From positions 1 to 37,625 of the IMG/VR virus record IMGVR_UViG_3300010158_000168: DNA of 37,625 nt. The stretch is one strand, 5' to 3'. Every line of letters starts with the position of its first letter. The stretch's first letter is position 1. Below the pieces are notes generated by a model. It had not been told where the DNA came from, did not search any database, and saw only the letters and a list, made by a program, of their open reading frames with translations. Source of the DNA: a virus. This document shows positions 1 through 6,900 of this stretch, piece by piece. Position numbers and translations under genes: made by a program.

Positions 1-133
1 AAAAAATGATGATTTGAGTATAGAAGATTATGTAGACATTATCAATAACATGCTATTGTCTATTGGGTTTCACCAAGATACAATAATAGAGGGGTTTGAA
101 GAATTTATACAAAGTAAAAAAGAGGGAATATGA
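1..133 (+). CDS. C-terminal fragment of an unknown protein (5' end outside window)
   Basis: The frame starting at base 2 is open from the window edge to a TGA at 131-133 and encodes about 43 residues, ending EEFIQSKKEGI. The fragment is acidic and probably helical, with no motif I recognise. Its stop overlaps the ATG of the next gene (ATGA at 130-133), the same junction seen throughout this block, which supports it as a real gene end. Function unknown. Confidence 0.7.
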   Translation, partial: KNDDLSIEDYVDIINNMLLSIGFHQDTIIEGFEEFIQSKKEGI

Positions 134-390
134 TACTAGTAGATAAAATACACGAGTACGATTATGAGTTAAATGATAACGTACACACACTAAGGTATTC
201 AGACAACGGAGAATGGACATATCCTAAGGATGTAGCTATGCAAATAGTAGACGATGGTAATGGGTTGGTGATTAAGTTTAATGAGAAATGCAGGATTGAC
301 TACAGTGAGGCAGAGATGTTACTCATACTATTAAAGATAATCAATAAAAAGTACAAGTACGAGATGGTAACTAAAATAGAGGAGTTATGA
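130..390 (+). CDS. Small hypothetical protein, 86 aa
   Basis: I do not recognise this protein. It is acidic and soluble-looking, with a central stretch rich in charged residues and a Leu/Ile-rich helix (EMLLILLKIINKKYKYE) near residues 63-79. No signal peptide or metal ligands are visible. It starts inside the stop of the preceding partial gene and its own TGA overlaps the ATG of the next one, so translation along the block is probably coupled. It sits with other small phage early genes; that is context and does not give a function. Confidence 0.7.
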   Translation: MILVDKIHEYDYELNDNVHTLRYSDNGEWTYPKDVAMQIVDDGNGLVIKFNEKCRIDYSEAEMLLILLKIINKKYKYEMVTKIEEL

Positions 391-479
391 GATACTTATT
401 AGCAATAGCTGCTTATGAGCTGATAAGAGGAAAGGCTGTATGGCTTTGGTATTATTTAATTAAAAAAGGAAGCGAATGA
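387..479 (+). CDS. Tiny hypothetical protein, 30 aa, possible membrane peptide
   Basis: This short frame reads MRYLLAIAAYELIRGKAVWL and continues to ...KKGSE. It fills the space between two larger genes exactly: its ATG lies in the previous stop (ATGA at 387-390) and its TGA (477-479) overlaps the next ATG at 476. The first two thirds are hydrophobic with aromatic residues and the end is basic, which would suit a short amphipathic or membrane-inserting helix. That is inference. The double coupling is the main reason to call it real. Confidence 0.55.
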   Translation: MRYLLAIAAYELIRGKAVWLWYYLIKKGSE

Positions 480-739
480 CACTAAAAGAAAAAATTACAA
501 AAGATGTACTTGATATGCCATTAATTAATAGTCCTACTAAAAAAGAAATTTCTGACTATGAAAAAGGATTATCTAATTTAGAACAATTAGCAGATGAATT
601 TGCTATTGGGTTTGCAGAGTGGTGTGTTCAAAAAAGAATAGATTTTTTTGATGATACAGAAATTGGAAAAACATATACTATTAATGGATTTGTCAGTAAA
701 TATAAAATGAAAGAACTATTAGAAATCTATAAAAAATAA
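476..739 (+). CDS. Small hypothetical protein, 87 aa
   Basis: Acidic helical protein with no domain I recognise. The middle reads EQLADEFAIGFAEWCVQKRI, and the C-terminus (MKELLEIYKK) looks like the closing helix common in small phage proteins that track helix-rich folds. Codons are strongly A-ending (AAA, GAA, ATA), more AT-rich than the helicase or phosphoesterase genes downstream. It overlaps the 30-aa gene by four bases and its TAA directly abuts the next ATG. Function unknown. Confidence 0.7.
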   Translation: MTLKEKITKDVLDMPLINSPTKKEISDYEKGLSNLEQLADEFAIGFAEWCVQKRIDFFDDTEIGKTYTINGFVSKYKMKELLEIYKK

Positions 740-1414
740 ATGGTTATGAAACAATACAAAAACAGATACAGTGATGTATTCACATTTACAAAAGATGAGA
801 ACCATGATATATTGTGGGAAGGTAACTTTGAGTGGTGTAGATTTGGTATGCCAAACGACTACTCAAGAGCTTATGGTGAATATTTAAGAGAAGGTGGAGA
901 CATGGAGCTTGAAGAGTTTAAGAAAGCTGTACATGAGTATGATGATGAAACGCACCAACATTACTATCCAAAGTATGTTAGGATGGTTGACAGCTTAAAA
1001 GATGAGATAGAGATGGTAGATCCGTCTGGAGGACCTTATATCTCAAGAGGTATGCATCTAGATTCTTTTGGATTTAAAGGATATGTAGTTAAAGACTTTA
1101 AAAGAATCGACACTGGATACAAAATCATAACTGAGAAGTGTGATAAGTGTCATCTAGCTGGTGGTATTCATAAGATGGGATGTGAAACAAGAAAGATAAC
1201 TATCATTAATATAATGGAAGAAGATGAAGAACTTGGGTTGTATGATGCTACAAGTGATGCTGTAATTGATGTTGTAAATAGACAAGGAGAAATATCTGAA
1301 GGAGATCTGCCTTCAATAATTGACTTTACAGGTCCAACAAAACATACTGAATCAGAGATTGAATATGTAGAATGGGATCACAAAAAGCAATCATTTGAAA
1401 AATCAAATAAATAA
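740..1414 (+). CDS. Hypothetical protein with Cys cluster, 224 aa
   Basis: I do not recognise the family. The N-terminal half is rich in aromatic and acidic residues. Around residues 134-149 there is a CDKCHLAGGIHKMGC cluster, a CxxC followed by His and another Cys, which could bind zinc, although only three Cys and two His are close together. The C-terminal 60 residues are acidic. Start: ATG at 740 directly follows the previous TAA; a second in-frame ATG at 746 is equally possible because no ribosome-binding site separates them. The next gene begins five bases after its stop. Confidence 0.75.
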   Translation: MVMKQYKNRYSDVFTFTKDENHDILWEGNFEWCRFGMPNDYSRAYGEYLREGGDMELEEFKKAVHEYDDETHQHYYPKYVRMVDSLKDEIEMVDPSGGPYISRGMHLDSFGFKGYVVKDFKRIDTGYKIITEKCDKCHLAGGIHKMGCETRKITIINIMEEDEELGLYDATSDAVIDVVNRQGEISEGDLPSIIDFTGPTKHTESEIEYVEWDHKKQSFEKSNK

Positions 1415-1418
1415 TATT

Positions 1419-1586
1419 ATGGGAAATAAAAAAGTATTTATAGTTTATGATTATGAATGTTATTATGGAATTAGTAAATTGCTTAAAGTTTTTTATAATG
1501 AAAAAGACGCTATTGATTATGTAGAGCAATTAAAAATTACTACAGGAGAAAATCTTATAGATTATGAAGAATGTGAAATACGATAA
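1419..1586 (+). CDS. Small hypothetical protein, 55 aa
   Basis: The frame is open from an ATG at 1395, but that start lies inside the previous gene. I prefer the ATG at 1419, five bases after that gene's stop, giving MGNKKVFIVYDYECYYGISK and onward. The N-terminal beta-like strand (KVFIVYDYE) followed by FYNEKDAIDYVEQLK resembles small phage proteins that reformat a value or count, but no family can be named. AT-rich. The gene ends just before the promoter at 1598, so it closes the first operon. Confidence 0.6.
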   Translation: MGNKKVFIVYDYECYYGISKLLKVFYNEKDAIDYVEQLKITTGENLIDYEECEIR

Positions 1587-1597
1587 ATAAATAATCG

Positions 1598-1605
1598 TAT
1601 CTTTG
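1598..1605 (+). promoter_or_regulatory. Bacteroidota-type promoter, -7 box TATCTTTG
   Basis: TATCTTTG matches the Bacteroidota -7 consensus TAnnTTTG exactly and is followed by C, as is usual. It lies in the gap after the 55-aa gene. A clear -33 TTTG is not visible upstream. The expected start of transcription is near 1611, placing a structured leader before the homing endonuclease and helicase genes. Confidence 0.65.
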
Positions 1606-1610
1606 CATTA

Positions 1611-1690
1611 GTAGAGTCGTCGCTACATTAAACATTTTATACAAATTCCACCATTGATAAAGACGACGACCTTTTGATATGGTGGTTTTT
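1611..1690 (+). ncRNA. Structured leader or small RNA candidate with terminator-like end
   Basis: Two 7-bp pairings can be read: GTCGTCG (1616-1622) with CGACGAC (1664-1670), and CCACCAT (1648-1654) with ATGGTGG (1679-1685), followed at once by TTTTT (1686-1690). The 5' arm of the second pairing lies inside the first and its 3' arm outside, which is the order of an H-type pseudoknot; the two can also be read as alternatives. GTAG/CTAC (1611-1614 with 1623-1626) could form a third small hairpin that competes with the first. The transcript could end at the U-run as an RNA of about 80 nt, or read through into the HNH gene at 1697. The structure is seen by eye only. Confidence 0.4.
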
Positions 1691-1696
1691 ACATTT

Positions 1697-2215
1697 ATGG
1701 AAATTTGGAAAGACATTAAAGGTTATGAAGGGGTTTATCAAATTAGTAATTTAGGAAGAATTAAAAGTTTGCCTAGAAAATTAAAAAATAGATATTCTTT
1801 TTTTTATTCAAAAGAAAAAATATTAAACTCTAACGTTGGGTATGGAGGTTATAGATTTCAAAAATTAAAAGACAAAATGTTTTCAGTACATAGATTGGTT
1901 GCTGAATATTTTGTTGACAAACCAGAAGGTAAAAACACAGTAAACCATAAAGATTTAAATATATTAAATAACAACGCTTCTAATTTAGAATGGATATCTC
2001 AAAGAGAAAACTCACATCATTATACGTTAACCAGAAAAAGAACTTCAAGGTATATCGGAGTTTGTTTTGATAAAAACAGAAATAAATGGAAAGCAAGAAT
2101 AAAAATTAATGATAAAACAATAAATCTAGGTCGTTTTGATTCCGAATTAGAAGCTTACAATAAATATTCAAATTATGCAAAAACTCAGGGATTATCAAGT
2201 AAATATAGCCAATAA
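1697..2215 (+). CDS. NUMOD4/HNH homing endonuclease with AP2-like DNA-binding end
   Basis: A free-standing phage homing endonuclease of 172 aa. The N-terminus MEIWKDIKGYEGVYQISNLG is a classic NUMOD4 start. The HNH core follows at about residues 64-105 (VHRLVAEYF, then VNHKDLNILNNNASNLEWIS), giving the His, Asn and His of the motif. An AP2-like segment (YIGVCFDKNRNKWKARI, then LGRFDSELEAYNKY) fills residues 118-160. The frame is open from 1679, but the ATG at 1697 begins the family's usual first residues and lies outside the upstream hairpin. Codons are A-ending and more AT-rich than the next gene, as expected for a mobile gene. Its last 41 bases overlap the helicase start in another frame. 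Confidence 0.9.
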   Translation: MEIWKDIKGYEGVYQISNLGRIKSLPRKLKNRYSFFYSKEKILNSNVGYGGYRFQKLKDKMFSVHRLVAEYFVDKPEGKNTVNHKDLNILNNNASNLEWISQRENSHHYTLTRKRTSRYIGVCFDKNRNKWKARIKINDKTINLGRFDSELEAYNKYSNYAKTQGLSSKYSQ

Positions 2216-3407
2216 AGCGTTAGAAATAATAAATGAAAAAGGAATCGTTTATCTTTCTATGCAAGTCAGAACAGGTAAAACTTTGACAGCTCTAGAAACT
2301 GCGAGGATGTATGGAGCGAAGAGGGTTTTGTTTATAACCAAGATCAAAGCCTTCTCATCCATACAAGGCGATTATAATAATTTCAAATATACATACGATA
2401 TCAATATAATCAATAAGGAGTCAGTTCATAAGCTTAATGATACCAGTTATGACTTTATTATTCTCGATGAAGCTCATCAGTATGGAGCCATGCCTAAGCC
2501 AGGTAAGTACCAGAAGATAATCCGTAAATTGTTTAGAAAGTTACCAATAATGTTTTTGTCAGGAAGTGTATCCCCAGAGACGTATTCTCAGGTATATCAC
2601 CAGTTCCAGATCTCAGACAGATCTCCGTTCTCAAAGTACACCACGTTCTATAAATGGGCTACCGATTATGTTGACGTGTTCATGAAGAACATTGGCTACT
2701 CTGTGGTCAAGGACTACACCAACGCTAAGTACGATAAGATCATCCAAGCCATCGAGCCATACATGATTACCTTCACCCAAGCCGAGGCTAACTTCACCAC
2801 ATCCGTAGAGGAGGAGATCATAGAGATCGACATGAAGCCAGTAACGTATGAGATCATCAGAAGGCTTCGTAAGGACTCAATAGTTAAGGGCAGTAGTGGA
2901 AACGTAATAATAGCCGATACAGCCGTTAAAATGCAGCAGAAGATACATCAGCTAGGATCTGGAACGATCAAGCACGAGGACGGCTCTTATCAAATAATAG
3001 ACACATCCAAGGCAGACTACATTAAGTGGAGGTTCAAGGATAATAAGATTGGGATCTTCTATAAGTACAAGGCTGAGCTTGAGATGTTGCGTCAAGTAAT
3101 CGGTGCAGAAAACTTGACACAAGATGTTGACGAGTTTAATAGTACAGACAAGTGGATCGCCCTTCAGTACATTAGTGGCAGAGAGGGAATCAACCTAAGC
3201 ATGGCAGACTATCTAGTGATGTTTAGTATTGACTTCTCAGCTACCACCTACTTCCAAGCAATCGATCGTATGACTGTAAAGGATAGAACACACAACAAGG
3301 TCTACTGGCTGTTCGCTAAGAACACATTGGATAAAAGCATTTACAAGACAGTAATCGGTAAAAAATCATTCACCCTAAATTATTTTAAGAAATGGAAGAA
3401 TACATAA
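2175..3407 (+). CDS. SNF2-type superfamily 2 helicase, 410 aa
   Basis: ATP-dependent DNA helicase or translocase, probably for phage replication or recombination. The motifs appear in order: the Q-like start LRDYQ (residues 4-8), Walker A VRTGKT (31-36), DEAH box in FIILDEAHQYG (94-104), motif III SGS (129-131), then in the C-terminal lobe a GREGINLSMADYLVMFS motif V and QAIDRM in place of the usual QxxGR of motif VI. Single-protein phage helicases of this size commonly show such a variant arm. The start overlaps the end of the homing endonuclease gene by 41 bases, so translation is probably coupled. The downstream 72-aa gene starts 16 bases before this stop. Confidence 0.88.
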   Translation: MQKLRDYQVNIANKALEIINEKGIVYLSMQVRTGKTLTALETARMYGAKRVLFITKIKAFSSIQGDYNNFKYTYDINIINKESVHKLNDTSYDFIILDEAHQYGAMPKPGKYQKIIRKLFRKLPIMFLSGSVSPETYSQVYHQFQISDRSPFSKYTTFYKWATDYVDVFMKNIGYSVVKDYTNAKYDKIIQAIEPYMITFTQAEANFTTSVEEEIIEIDMKPVTYEIIRRLRKDSIVKGSSGNVIIADTAVKMQQKIHQLGSGTIKHEDGSYQIIDTSKADYIKWRFKDNKIGIFYKYKAELEMLRQVIGAENLTQDVDEFNSTDKWIALQYISGREGINLSMADYLVMFSIDFSATTYFQAIDRMTVKDRTHNKVYWLFAKNTLDKSIYKTVIGKKSFTLNYFKKWKNT

Positions 3408-3610
3408 AAATGAGGAACAGCGGTAGATACGACATTAATTGGTTCTACAAGCACTATCTTGATAACGCAAGAAAGCATATAGATATTAATACTTTCAGTA
3501 TGATATTTAACTCTGTTGACCTTAATAATATCTTACAGCATATAGATCGTAAGTTCAAGCTTAACGTGATAACAGACTCTAACGGTAACTTTATAAAGGT
3601 TGTAGAATGA
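3392..3610 (+). CDS. Small hypothetical protein, 72 aa
   Basis: Unrecognised protein beginning MEEYIKMRNSGRYDINWFYK. A second ATG (3410) lies just after the helicase stop; I kept the earlier one because overlapping starts are the rule here. The sequence looks mostly helical up to residue 50 and ends in a likely beta hairpin (FKLNVITDSNGNFIKVVE). It lies between the helicase and a nuclease, suggesting a DNA-metabolism context but not a function. Confidence 0.65.
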   Translation: MEEYIKMRNSGRYDINWFYKHYLDNARKHIDINTFSMIFNSVDLNNILQHIDRKFKLNVITDSNGNFIKVVE

Positions 3611-3870
3611 GTAGCAAGTTTCAAACCAAGATCATTAACCAGTACAAGTCGACTGGTCATATCGTTCTAAACGTGATCAAGCTCAGTGAGAACGGATACC
3701 CAGACCTTATAGCACTTAAGGATGGTGTTGCTACGTTCATAGAGTGTAAGGAGTACAACGACAGCATAAAGCCTTTGCAAGAGCATAGGATAGACGAACT
3801 AATCAAGCAAGGGTTTAAAGCCTTCTGCATCCAAGATAAAAAAGGAATAATATATGGAGACAACGATTAG
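3607..3870 (+). CDS. VRR-NUC-like PD-(D/E)XK nuclease, 87 aa
   Basis: Compact restriction-like nuclease fold. GYPDLIALKDGVATFIECKE carries the PD...ExK signature: Asp in PDL, then Glu and Lys of IECK (around residues 32-49). The following KPLQEHRIDELIKQGFKAF matches the Q-x-x-x-I/L helix and closing strand typical of VRR-NUC domains, which cut structured DNA such as flaps or Holliday junctions. The length is normal for a stand-alone phage version. It follows the helicase, consistent with a replication or recombination role. The exact substrate is not readable. Confidence 0.8.
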   Translation: MSSKFQTKIINQYKSTGHIVLNVIKLSENGYPDLIALKDGVATFIECKEYNDSIKPLQEHRIDELIKQGFKAFCIQDKKGIIYGDND

Positions 3871-4204
3871 TTTAGCCGAGGAGTTAGGCATGACAAAGGA
3901 AGCAATAACCAACAAGGCAAGGATTCTAGGTATTAAGAAGACAAGCGGTAGGTATAGGTTTACAGAAAAACAAGCTGACATGATACGTGAACATAAACGT
4001 ATACCTTCTTTTGTGGAGAAGTACCATAAAAGAAAGATCAGTATAATAGAGTTCTTCTTATCTAACAAAAACAATACTAGGGAGGAGCTGTCCGACAGCC
4101 TAGAGCTTCCAATCTCAAGGATTGACGCTACAATCAATGAATGGTGTGAAAATAACCATTATATTGTTGTAGAAAGTAAAATAAATGTTCAATGTATTGA
4201 ATAA
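3854..4204 (+). CDS. Helix-turn-helix DNA-binding protein, 116 aa
   Basis: The N-terminus (ISLAEELGMTKEAITNKARI, then LGIKKTSGRYRFTEKQADMI) looks like a MerR- or Xis-type winged helix-turn-helix at residues 5-40. A second helix-turn-helix-like segment lies at about residues 66-100 (NTREELSDSLELPISRIDAT), with a possible wing at the end. Two tandem DNA-binding units suggest a small regulator or replication accessory protein. It overlaps the nuclease gene by 17 bases and is followed by a promoter-like box, so it may close a transcription unit. Confidence 0.6.
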   Translation: METTISLAEELGMTKEAITNKARILGIKKTSGRYRFTEKQADMIREHKRIPSFVEKYHKRKISIIEFFLSNKNNTREELSDSLELPISRIDATINEWCENNHYIVVESKINVQCIE

Positions 4205-4209
4205 TTCCA

Positions 4210-4217
4210 TACATTTG
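4210..4217 (+). promoter_or_regulatory. Possible Bacteroidota-type promoter, TACATTTG
   Basis: TACATTTG fits TAnnTTTG and lies 17 bases before the ATG at 4235, close to the spacing seen at other promoters here. The short leader between them is A/C-rich and contains CACACACA. No convincing -33 box is visible, so this is moderate evidence. Confidence 0.45.
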
Positions 4218-4234
4218 TCAAAAAAACACACACA

Positions 4235-4390
4235 ATGGAAAAATACGTAAACAACATCATGGATTCTATAAACAGATACTCAGACAATATTTACGAGAGT
4301 CTTATGGATAATGATACAGAGGAACTTAACAAGAATATATTTTTATTGATTAACCTGCTGAGAGATATTCAGCATAAAGAAGAGATCTAA
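4235..4390 (+). CDS. Small hypothetical protein, 51 aa
   Basis: Short helical protein starting MEKYVNNIMDSINRYSDNIY and ending in ...LLRDIQHKEEI. It fills the gap between the helix-turn-helix gene and the phosphoesterase, and its stop overlaps the next start by one base (TAATG at 4388-4392). It is preceded by a promoter-like box and a CACACACA leader. The sequence is acidic and likely a helical hairpin. Function unknown. Confidence 0.6.
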   Translation: MEKYVNNIMDSINRYSDNIYESLMDNDTEELNKNIFLLINLLRDIQHKEEI

Positions 4391-5967
4391 TGAAATATCC
4401 AATCGAAGAAATTATTAAACTCATGAAAGAGGGTAATAATATTACAAAAAGCACTCAGATGGCATGTGAGTCTAACGGTATACCATACTCAGACTCAGCT
4501 AGAAGGGTGGTATCTAAACAGCTAGAGCTAGAGGGTGTCACAGACAACACAAGGGATGCCGAGCTTGAAGAGACGGATGCGTTCAAGGAAGCCAAGAAAA
4601 GGGTTCTTGATAAGTCAAAACAGCGTTTCATAGTGTCATGGGCTCAGAGCGAGACAGATGTTCATGAGCAGTTCCTTGCAAATATGGAGGCTTATGCCAA
4701 ACATATCGATGCAGACATCTCAATAATTGCTGGTCGTTATAAGAACCCCACAACAGTTAATACTAACAAACGCACAAAGGATAAGGAGAGCGACCTTGCA
4801 AACACATGGCATGAAAGGGTTCTACCATACCTAGACGCTGCACGTCATAAGATACATCCTAACCTATGTATACTGTCAGACGTGAAGGTACAGCCAACGG
4901 CATCAACACCACTGTCTGGACTTAACGGACTCACTGGTCTTGAGTCATGCATCGTAGGTCACCCTAGGGTTCACCTTAAGTCACTACCAATACTTGACGG
5001 TTACCCTCACAAGCTTTTGGTCACAACTGGATCGGTAACGGTTGACAACTACACCGACACCAAGTCTGGTAAGAAGGGTGAGTTCCACCACACTCTAGGG
5101 TTTGTTATAGCAGAGCTTGACGATGATGTGTTCCATTTAAGACAGGTAACAGCTGATGATGATGGATCATTCTATGATCTTATGTATCATGTTTCTGATG
5201 GTTTGGTTGATGACCACACTGATATGGGAGCACTAGCTATCGTGTTTGGAGATCTTCACCTAGGTGAGACCAATGATGACGTGCTAAAGGTTTCTTTTGA
5301 TATGTCTGAGAGCCTTAACTGCCAGAAGATCATACTTCATGACGTTTTCAACGGGCACAGTATAAGCCACCACGAGCGTAACATGCCGTTTATTCTAATG
5401 AACAGAGAGAAGGACGGATCGGATGACTTGCTTGCCGAGCTTCATGATATGGTTGAGTTCTTTGACAAGTACAGCGAATACTATTTTGTTATGGTTAGAA
5501 GTAATCATGATGAGTTCTTGGACCGCTGGCTTAACGATGTTGACTGGAGAAAGATGAACAACAAGTACGCGTACCTTAAGCTAGCTAACAGCTTGTCTGA
5601 CGATAACTTAGGCAAGGGTATCATACCATTGTTCTTGGATGAGCAGCACGTTGAAAATGTTTATTGTTTAGGTATAGACGAGAGCTATAGGATAGCAGAT
5701 ATTGAGTGTGGCATGCACGGTCATAAGGGAGCCAACGGATCAAGAGGTGGTGTTATGCAGTTCAAGAACATGAACACCAAGAACATAACTGGTCATACTC
5801 ATACCCCTTGTAGAGAGGACGGTCACAGCTCTGTTGGTACACTTACTCATCTAAGGGTTGGGTACAATGTTGGTCCAAGCTCTTGGGTACATAGCAACAT
5901 CGTTATCTATCCAAACGGAAAGCACCAGCACGTGCACATTATTAATAATAAATATACGACATTATGA
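4390..5967 (+). CDS. Calcineurin-like metallophosphoesterase, 525 aa
   Basis: The metallophosphoesterase signature set is present in order: GDLHLG (287-292), HDVFNGH (317-323), SNHDEF (371-376, equivalent to GNHD/E), HGHKG (443-447) and GHTHTP (468-473). These supply the Asp, His, Asn and His ligands for two metal ions, so a phosphodiesterase or nuclease activity is likely. The first 150 residues are helical, begin with a possible helix-turn-helix, and are separate from the catalytic half. Large phage proteins of this kind (for example the T5 A1 class) combine a phosphoesterase domain with DNA-related roles; similarity to A1 is only suggested. The gene is GC-richer in codon choice than the next one. 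Confidence 0.8.
   Translation: MKYPIEEIIKLMKEGNNITKSTQMACESNGIPYSDSARRVVSKQLELEGVTDNTRDAELEETDAFKEAKKRVLDKSKQRFIVSWAQSETDVHEQFLANMEAYAKHIDADISIIAGRYKNPTTVNTNKRTKDKESDLANTWHERVLPYLDAARHKIHPNLCILSDVKVQPTASTPLSGLNGLTGLESCIVGHPRVHLKSLPILDGYPHKLLVTTGSVTVDNYTDTKSGKKGEFHHTLGFVIAELDDDVFHLRQVTADDDGSFYDLMYHVSDGLVDDHTDMGALAIVFGDLHLGETNDDVLKVSFDMSESLNCQKIILHDVFNGHSISHHERNMPFILMNREKDGSDDLLAELHDMVEFFDKYSEYYFVMVRSNHDEFLDRWLNDVDWRKMNNKYAYLKLANSLSDDNLGKGIIPLFLDEQHVENVYCLGIDESYRIADIECGMHGHKGANGSRGGVMQFKNMNTKNITGHTHTPCREDGHSSVGTLTHLRVGYNVGPSSWVHSNIVIYPNGKHQHVHIINNKYTTL
5945..5967 (+). repeat. Direct repeat, left copy (NKYTTL-stop-start junction)
   Basis: This 23-nt sequence, ATAATAAATATACGACATTA followed by TGA, encodes NNKYTTL and the stop of the phosphoesterase and contains the next ATG. 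It matches the right copy at 6229-6251 with three differences, all synonymous transitions. The pair flanks the AT-rich cassette gene at 5964-6251. Confidence 0.8.
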
Positions 5968-6251
5968 TTAGTTCAGAGCAGATTTTAACATCTCTAGTAA
6001 ACAAAATCAATAGAGATCCAATGAATCCTAAGAAATTTTATTTTATTTTTAAAGAAATAGTAGAGATAGACAAATCTATAATACTTGAAATAAAGTTTGG
6101 AGTTAGTGAAAATCAATCTTACACATTCAAAAAGTATGTTAAAAATGAAACAGAAAAAAATCAAGACAAAGAAGAATTATTTTACATGTCTATAACTAAA
6201 ATTTTTGATATTGTTTACGATGTTATAGATAATAAATACACAACACTATGA
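5964..6251 (+). CDS. Hypothetical AT-rich cassette protein, 95 aa
   Basis: Unrecognised protein with an alpha/beta look: a likely strand pair (FYFIFKEIVEIDKSIILEIK) at about residues 25-44 and a closing helix ending in IDNKYTTL. That ending repeats the C-terminus of the preceding phosphoesterase (INNKYTTL) almost exactly, and the DNA repeats too. Codons are A- and T-ending, clearly different from both neighbours. It overlaps both by four bases (ATGA). These points suggest a later insertion that kept the stop/start coupling intact. Function unknown. Confidence 0.7.
   Translation: MISSEQILTSLVNKINRDPMNPKKFYFIFKEIVEIDKSIILEIKFGVSENQSYTFKKYVKNETEKNQDKEELFYMSITKIFDIVYDVIDNKYTTL
6229..6251 (+). 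repeat. Direct repeat, right copy
   Basis: ATAATAAATACACAACACTA followed by TGA, 20 of 23 bases identical to 5945-5967. It encodes DNKYTTL and the stop of the cassette gene and contains the ATG of the next gene. Confidence 0.8.
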
Positions 6252-6757
6252 AAGAATATATTTGCATAAAGGATTACTTAATGACAGACGGAAGGATAGC
6301 TTATAAGGCTGGAGAGACGTACAAGGTAACAGAGAAGTTAAAGGACGAGGGTGAGGACGGATGGTTTGTACTTCCTAGCTTATTTGATGAAACCCATAAA
6401 ATGAATACAGATGATGACTTCTTTGATCACTTCATTGACATTAAGAAGGAACAAAAAAAGGTTCTTAAAAGACTTAAAAACCATAACAAACATCTACCTT
6501 GGGCTCCTTGTAGCAGCACAAAAGGAGGTATGTTCTTAGACGAGTTTATAGTTAACGATCCAGAAATAGTAACACCTAACGACTCAATTGTTGAGAGTGT
6601 TATAGAGCGATTTAGAGACCGTTCTGAGGTAGGTATTAAGAAATACAACACTACACTAGACAGAAACGATTTAAGTGCCTTAGAATGGCTACAGCATCTT
6701 CAAGAAGAAATTATGGATGCTTGTTTATATATTGAAAAATTAAAGAAAGAACTATGA
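6248..6757 (+). CDS. MazG-like (all-alpha NTP-pyrophosphatase type) protein, 169 aa
   Basis: Two parts are visible. Residues 1-60 form a small beta domain beginning MKEYICIKDYLMTDGRIAYK, of the kind fused to several phage enzymes. Residues 115-169 contain RSEVGIKKYNTTLDRNDLSA, then LEWLQHLQEEIMDACLYIEK, where the EExxD helix is the hallmark of all-alpha nucleotide pyrophosphatase folds. Phage versions are thought to adjust nucleotide pools. Only one EExxD motif is seen, so activity and substrate are uncertain. It overlaps the cassette gene and the 43-aa gene by four bases each. Confidence 0.6.
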   Translation: MKEYICIKDYLMTDGRIAYKAGETYKVTEKLKDEGEDGWFVLPSLFDETHKMNTDDDFFDHFIDIKKEQKKVLKRLKNHNKHLPWAPCSSTKGGMFLDEFIVNDPEIVTPNDSIVESVIERFRDRSEVGIKKYNTTLDRNDLSALEWLQHLQEEIMDACLYIEKLKKEL

Positions 6758-6885
6758 AAGAACATAAAATAACTCCAATGCAAAGGATAAAGATAGTGAT
6801 GAAGTATCTAATGGACCGTGGGGCAAACAAAGAATCTGTCAATAATGTTTACAGAAACATACTAAATAAGAAAGGGGCTAACTAG
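6754..6885 (+). CDS. Small basic protein, 43 aa, last gene of + block
   Basis: The frame starts in the previous stop (ATGA at 6754-6757) and runs MKEHKITPMQRIKIVMKYLM and on to ...YRNILNKKGAN, ending with TAG. It is basic and helical. The stop codon lies inside the terminator hairpin that follows, so ribosomes reaching it would cover the hairpin's left arm. Function unknown; the coupling and the position before the terminator make it a credible gene. Confidence 0.6.
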   Translation: MKEHKITPMQRIKIVMKYLMDRGANKESVNNVYRNILNKKGAN

Positions 6886-6900
6886 CCCCTATTTCTTTTT
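6871..6900. terminator. Possible bidirectional terminator between convergent blocks
   Basis: AGGGGCTA (6873-6880) and TAGCCCCT (6883-6890) form a strong hairpin, followed on the + side by ATTTCTTTTT. Read on the - strand it is followed by a T-rich stretch (TTTCTTATTT). It sits between the end of the + block (6885) and the end of the - block (6899), so it may serve both. Confidence 0.8.

Noticed and set aside
1326-1529. Open frame of 67 codons on the - strand
   Set aside because: Isoleucine/phenylalanine-rich reverse of AT-rich coding DNA; the + strand genes explain the region better.
1679-1696. Earlier start (MVVFTF) for the homing endonuclease
   Set aside because: It lies in the hairpin's 3' arm and U-run; the ATG at 1697 matches the family's normal first residues.
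1606-2215. Group I intron hosting the HNH gene
   Set aside because: The leader is too short for an intron core, no splice partner exon is visible upstream, and a promoter lies directly before it.
3799-4137. Open frame of 112 codons on the - strand
   Set aside because: Opposite to the nuclease and helix-turn-helix genes, which have recognisable motifs and coupled starts.
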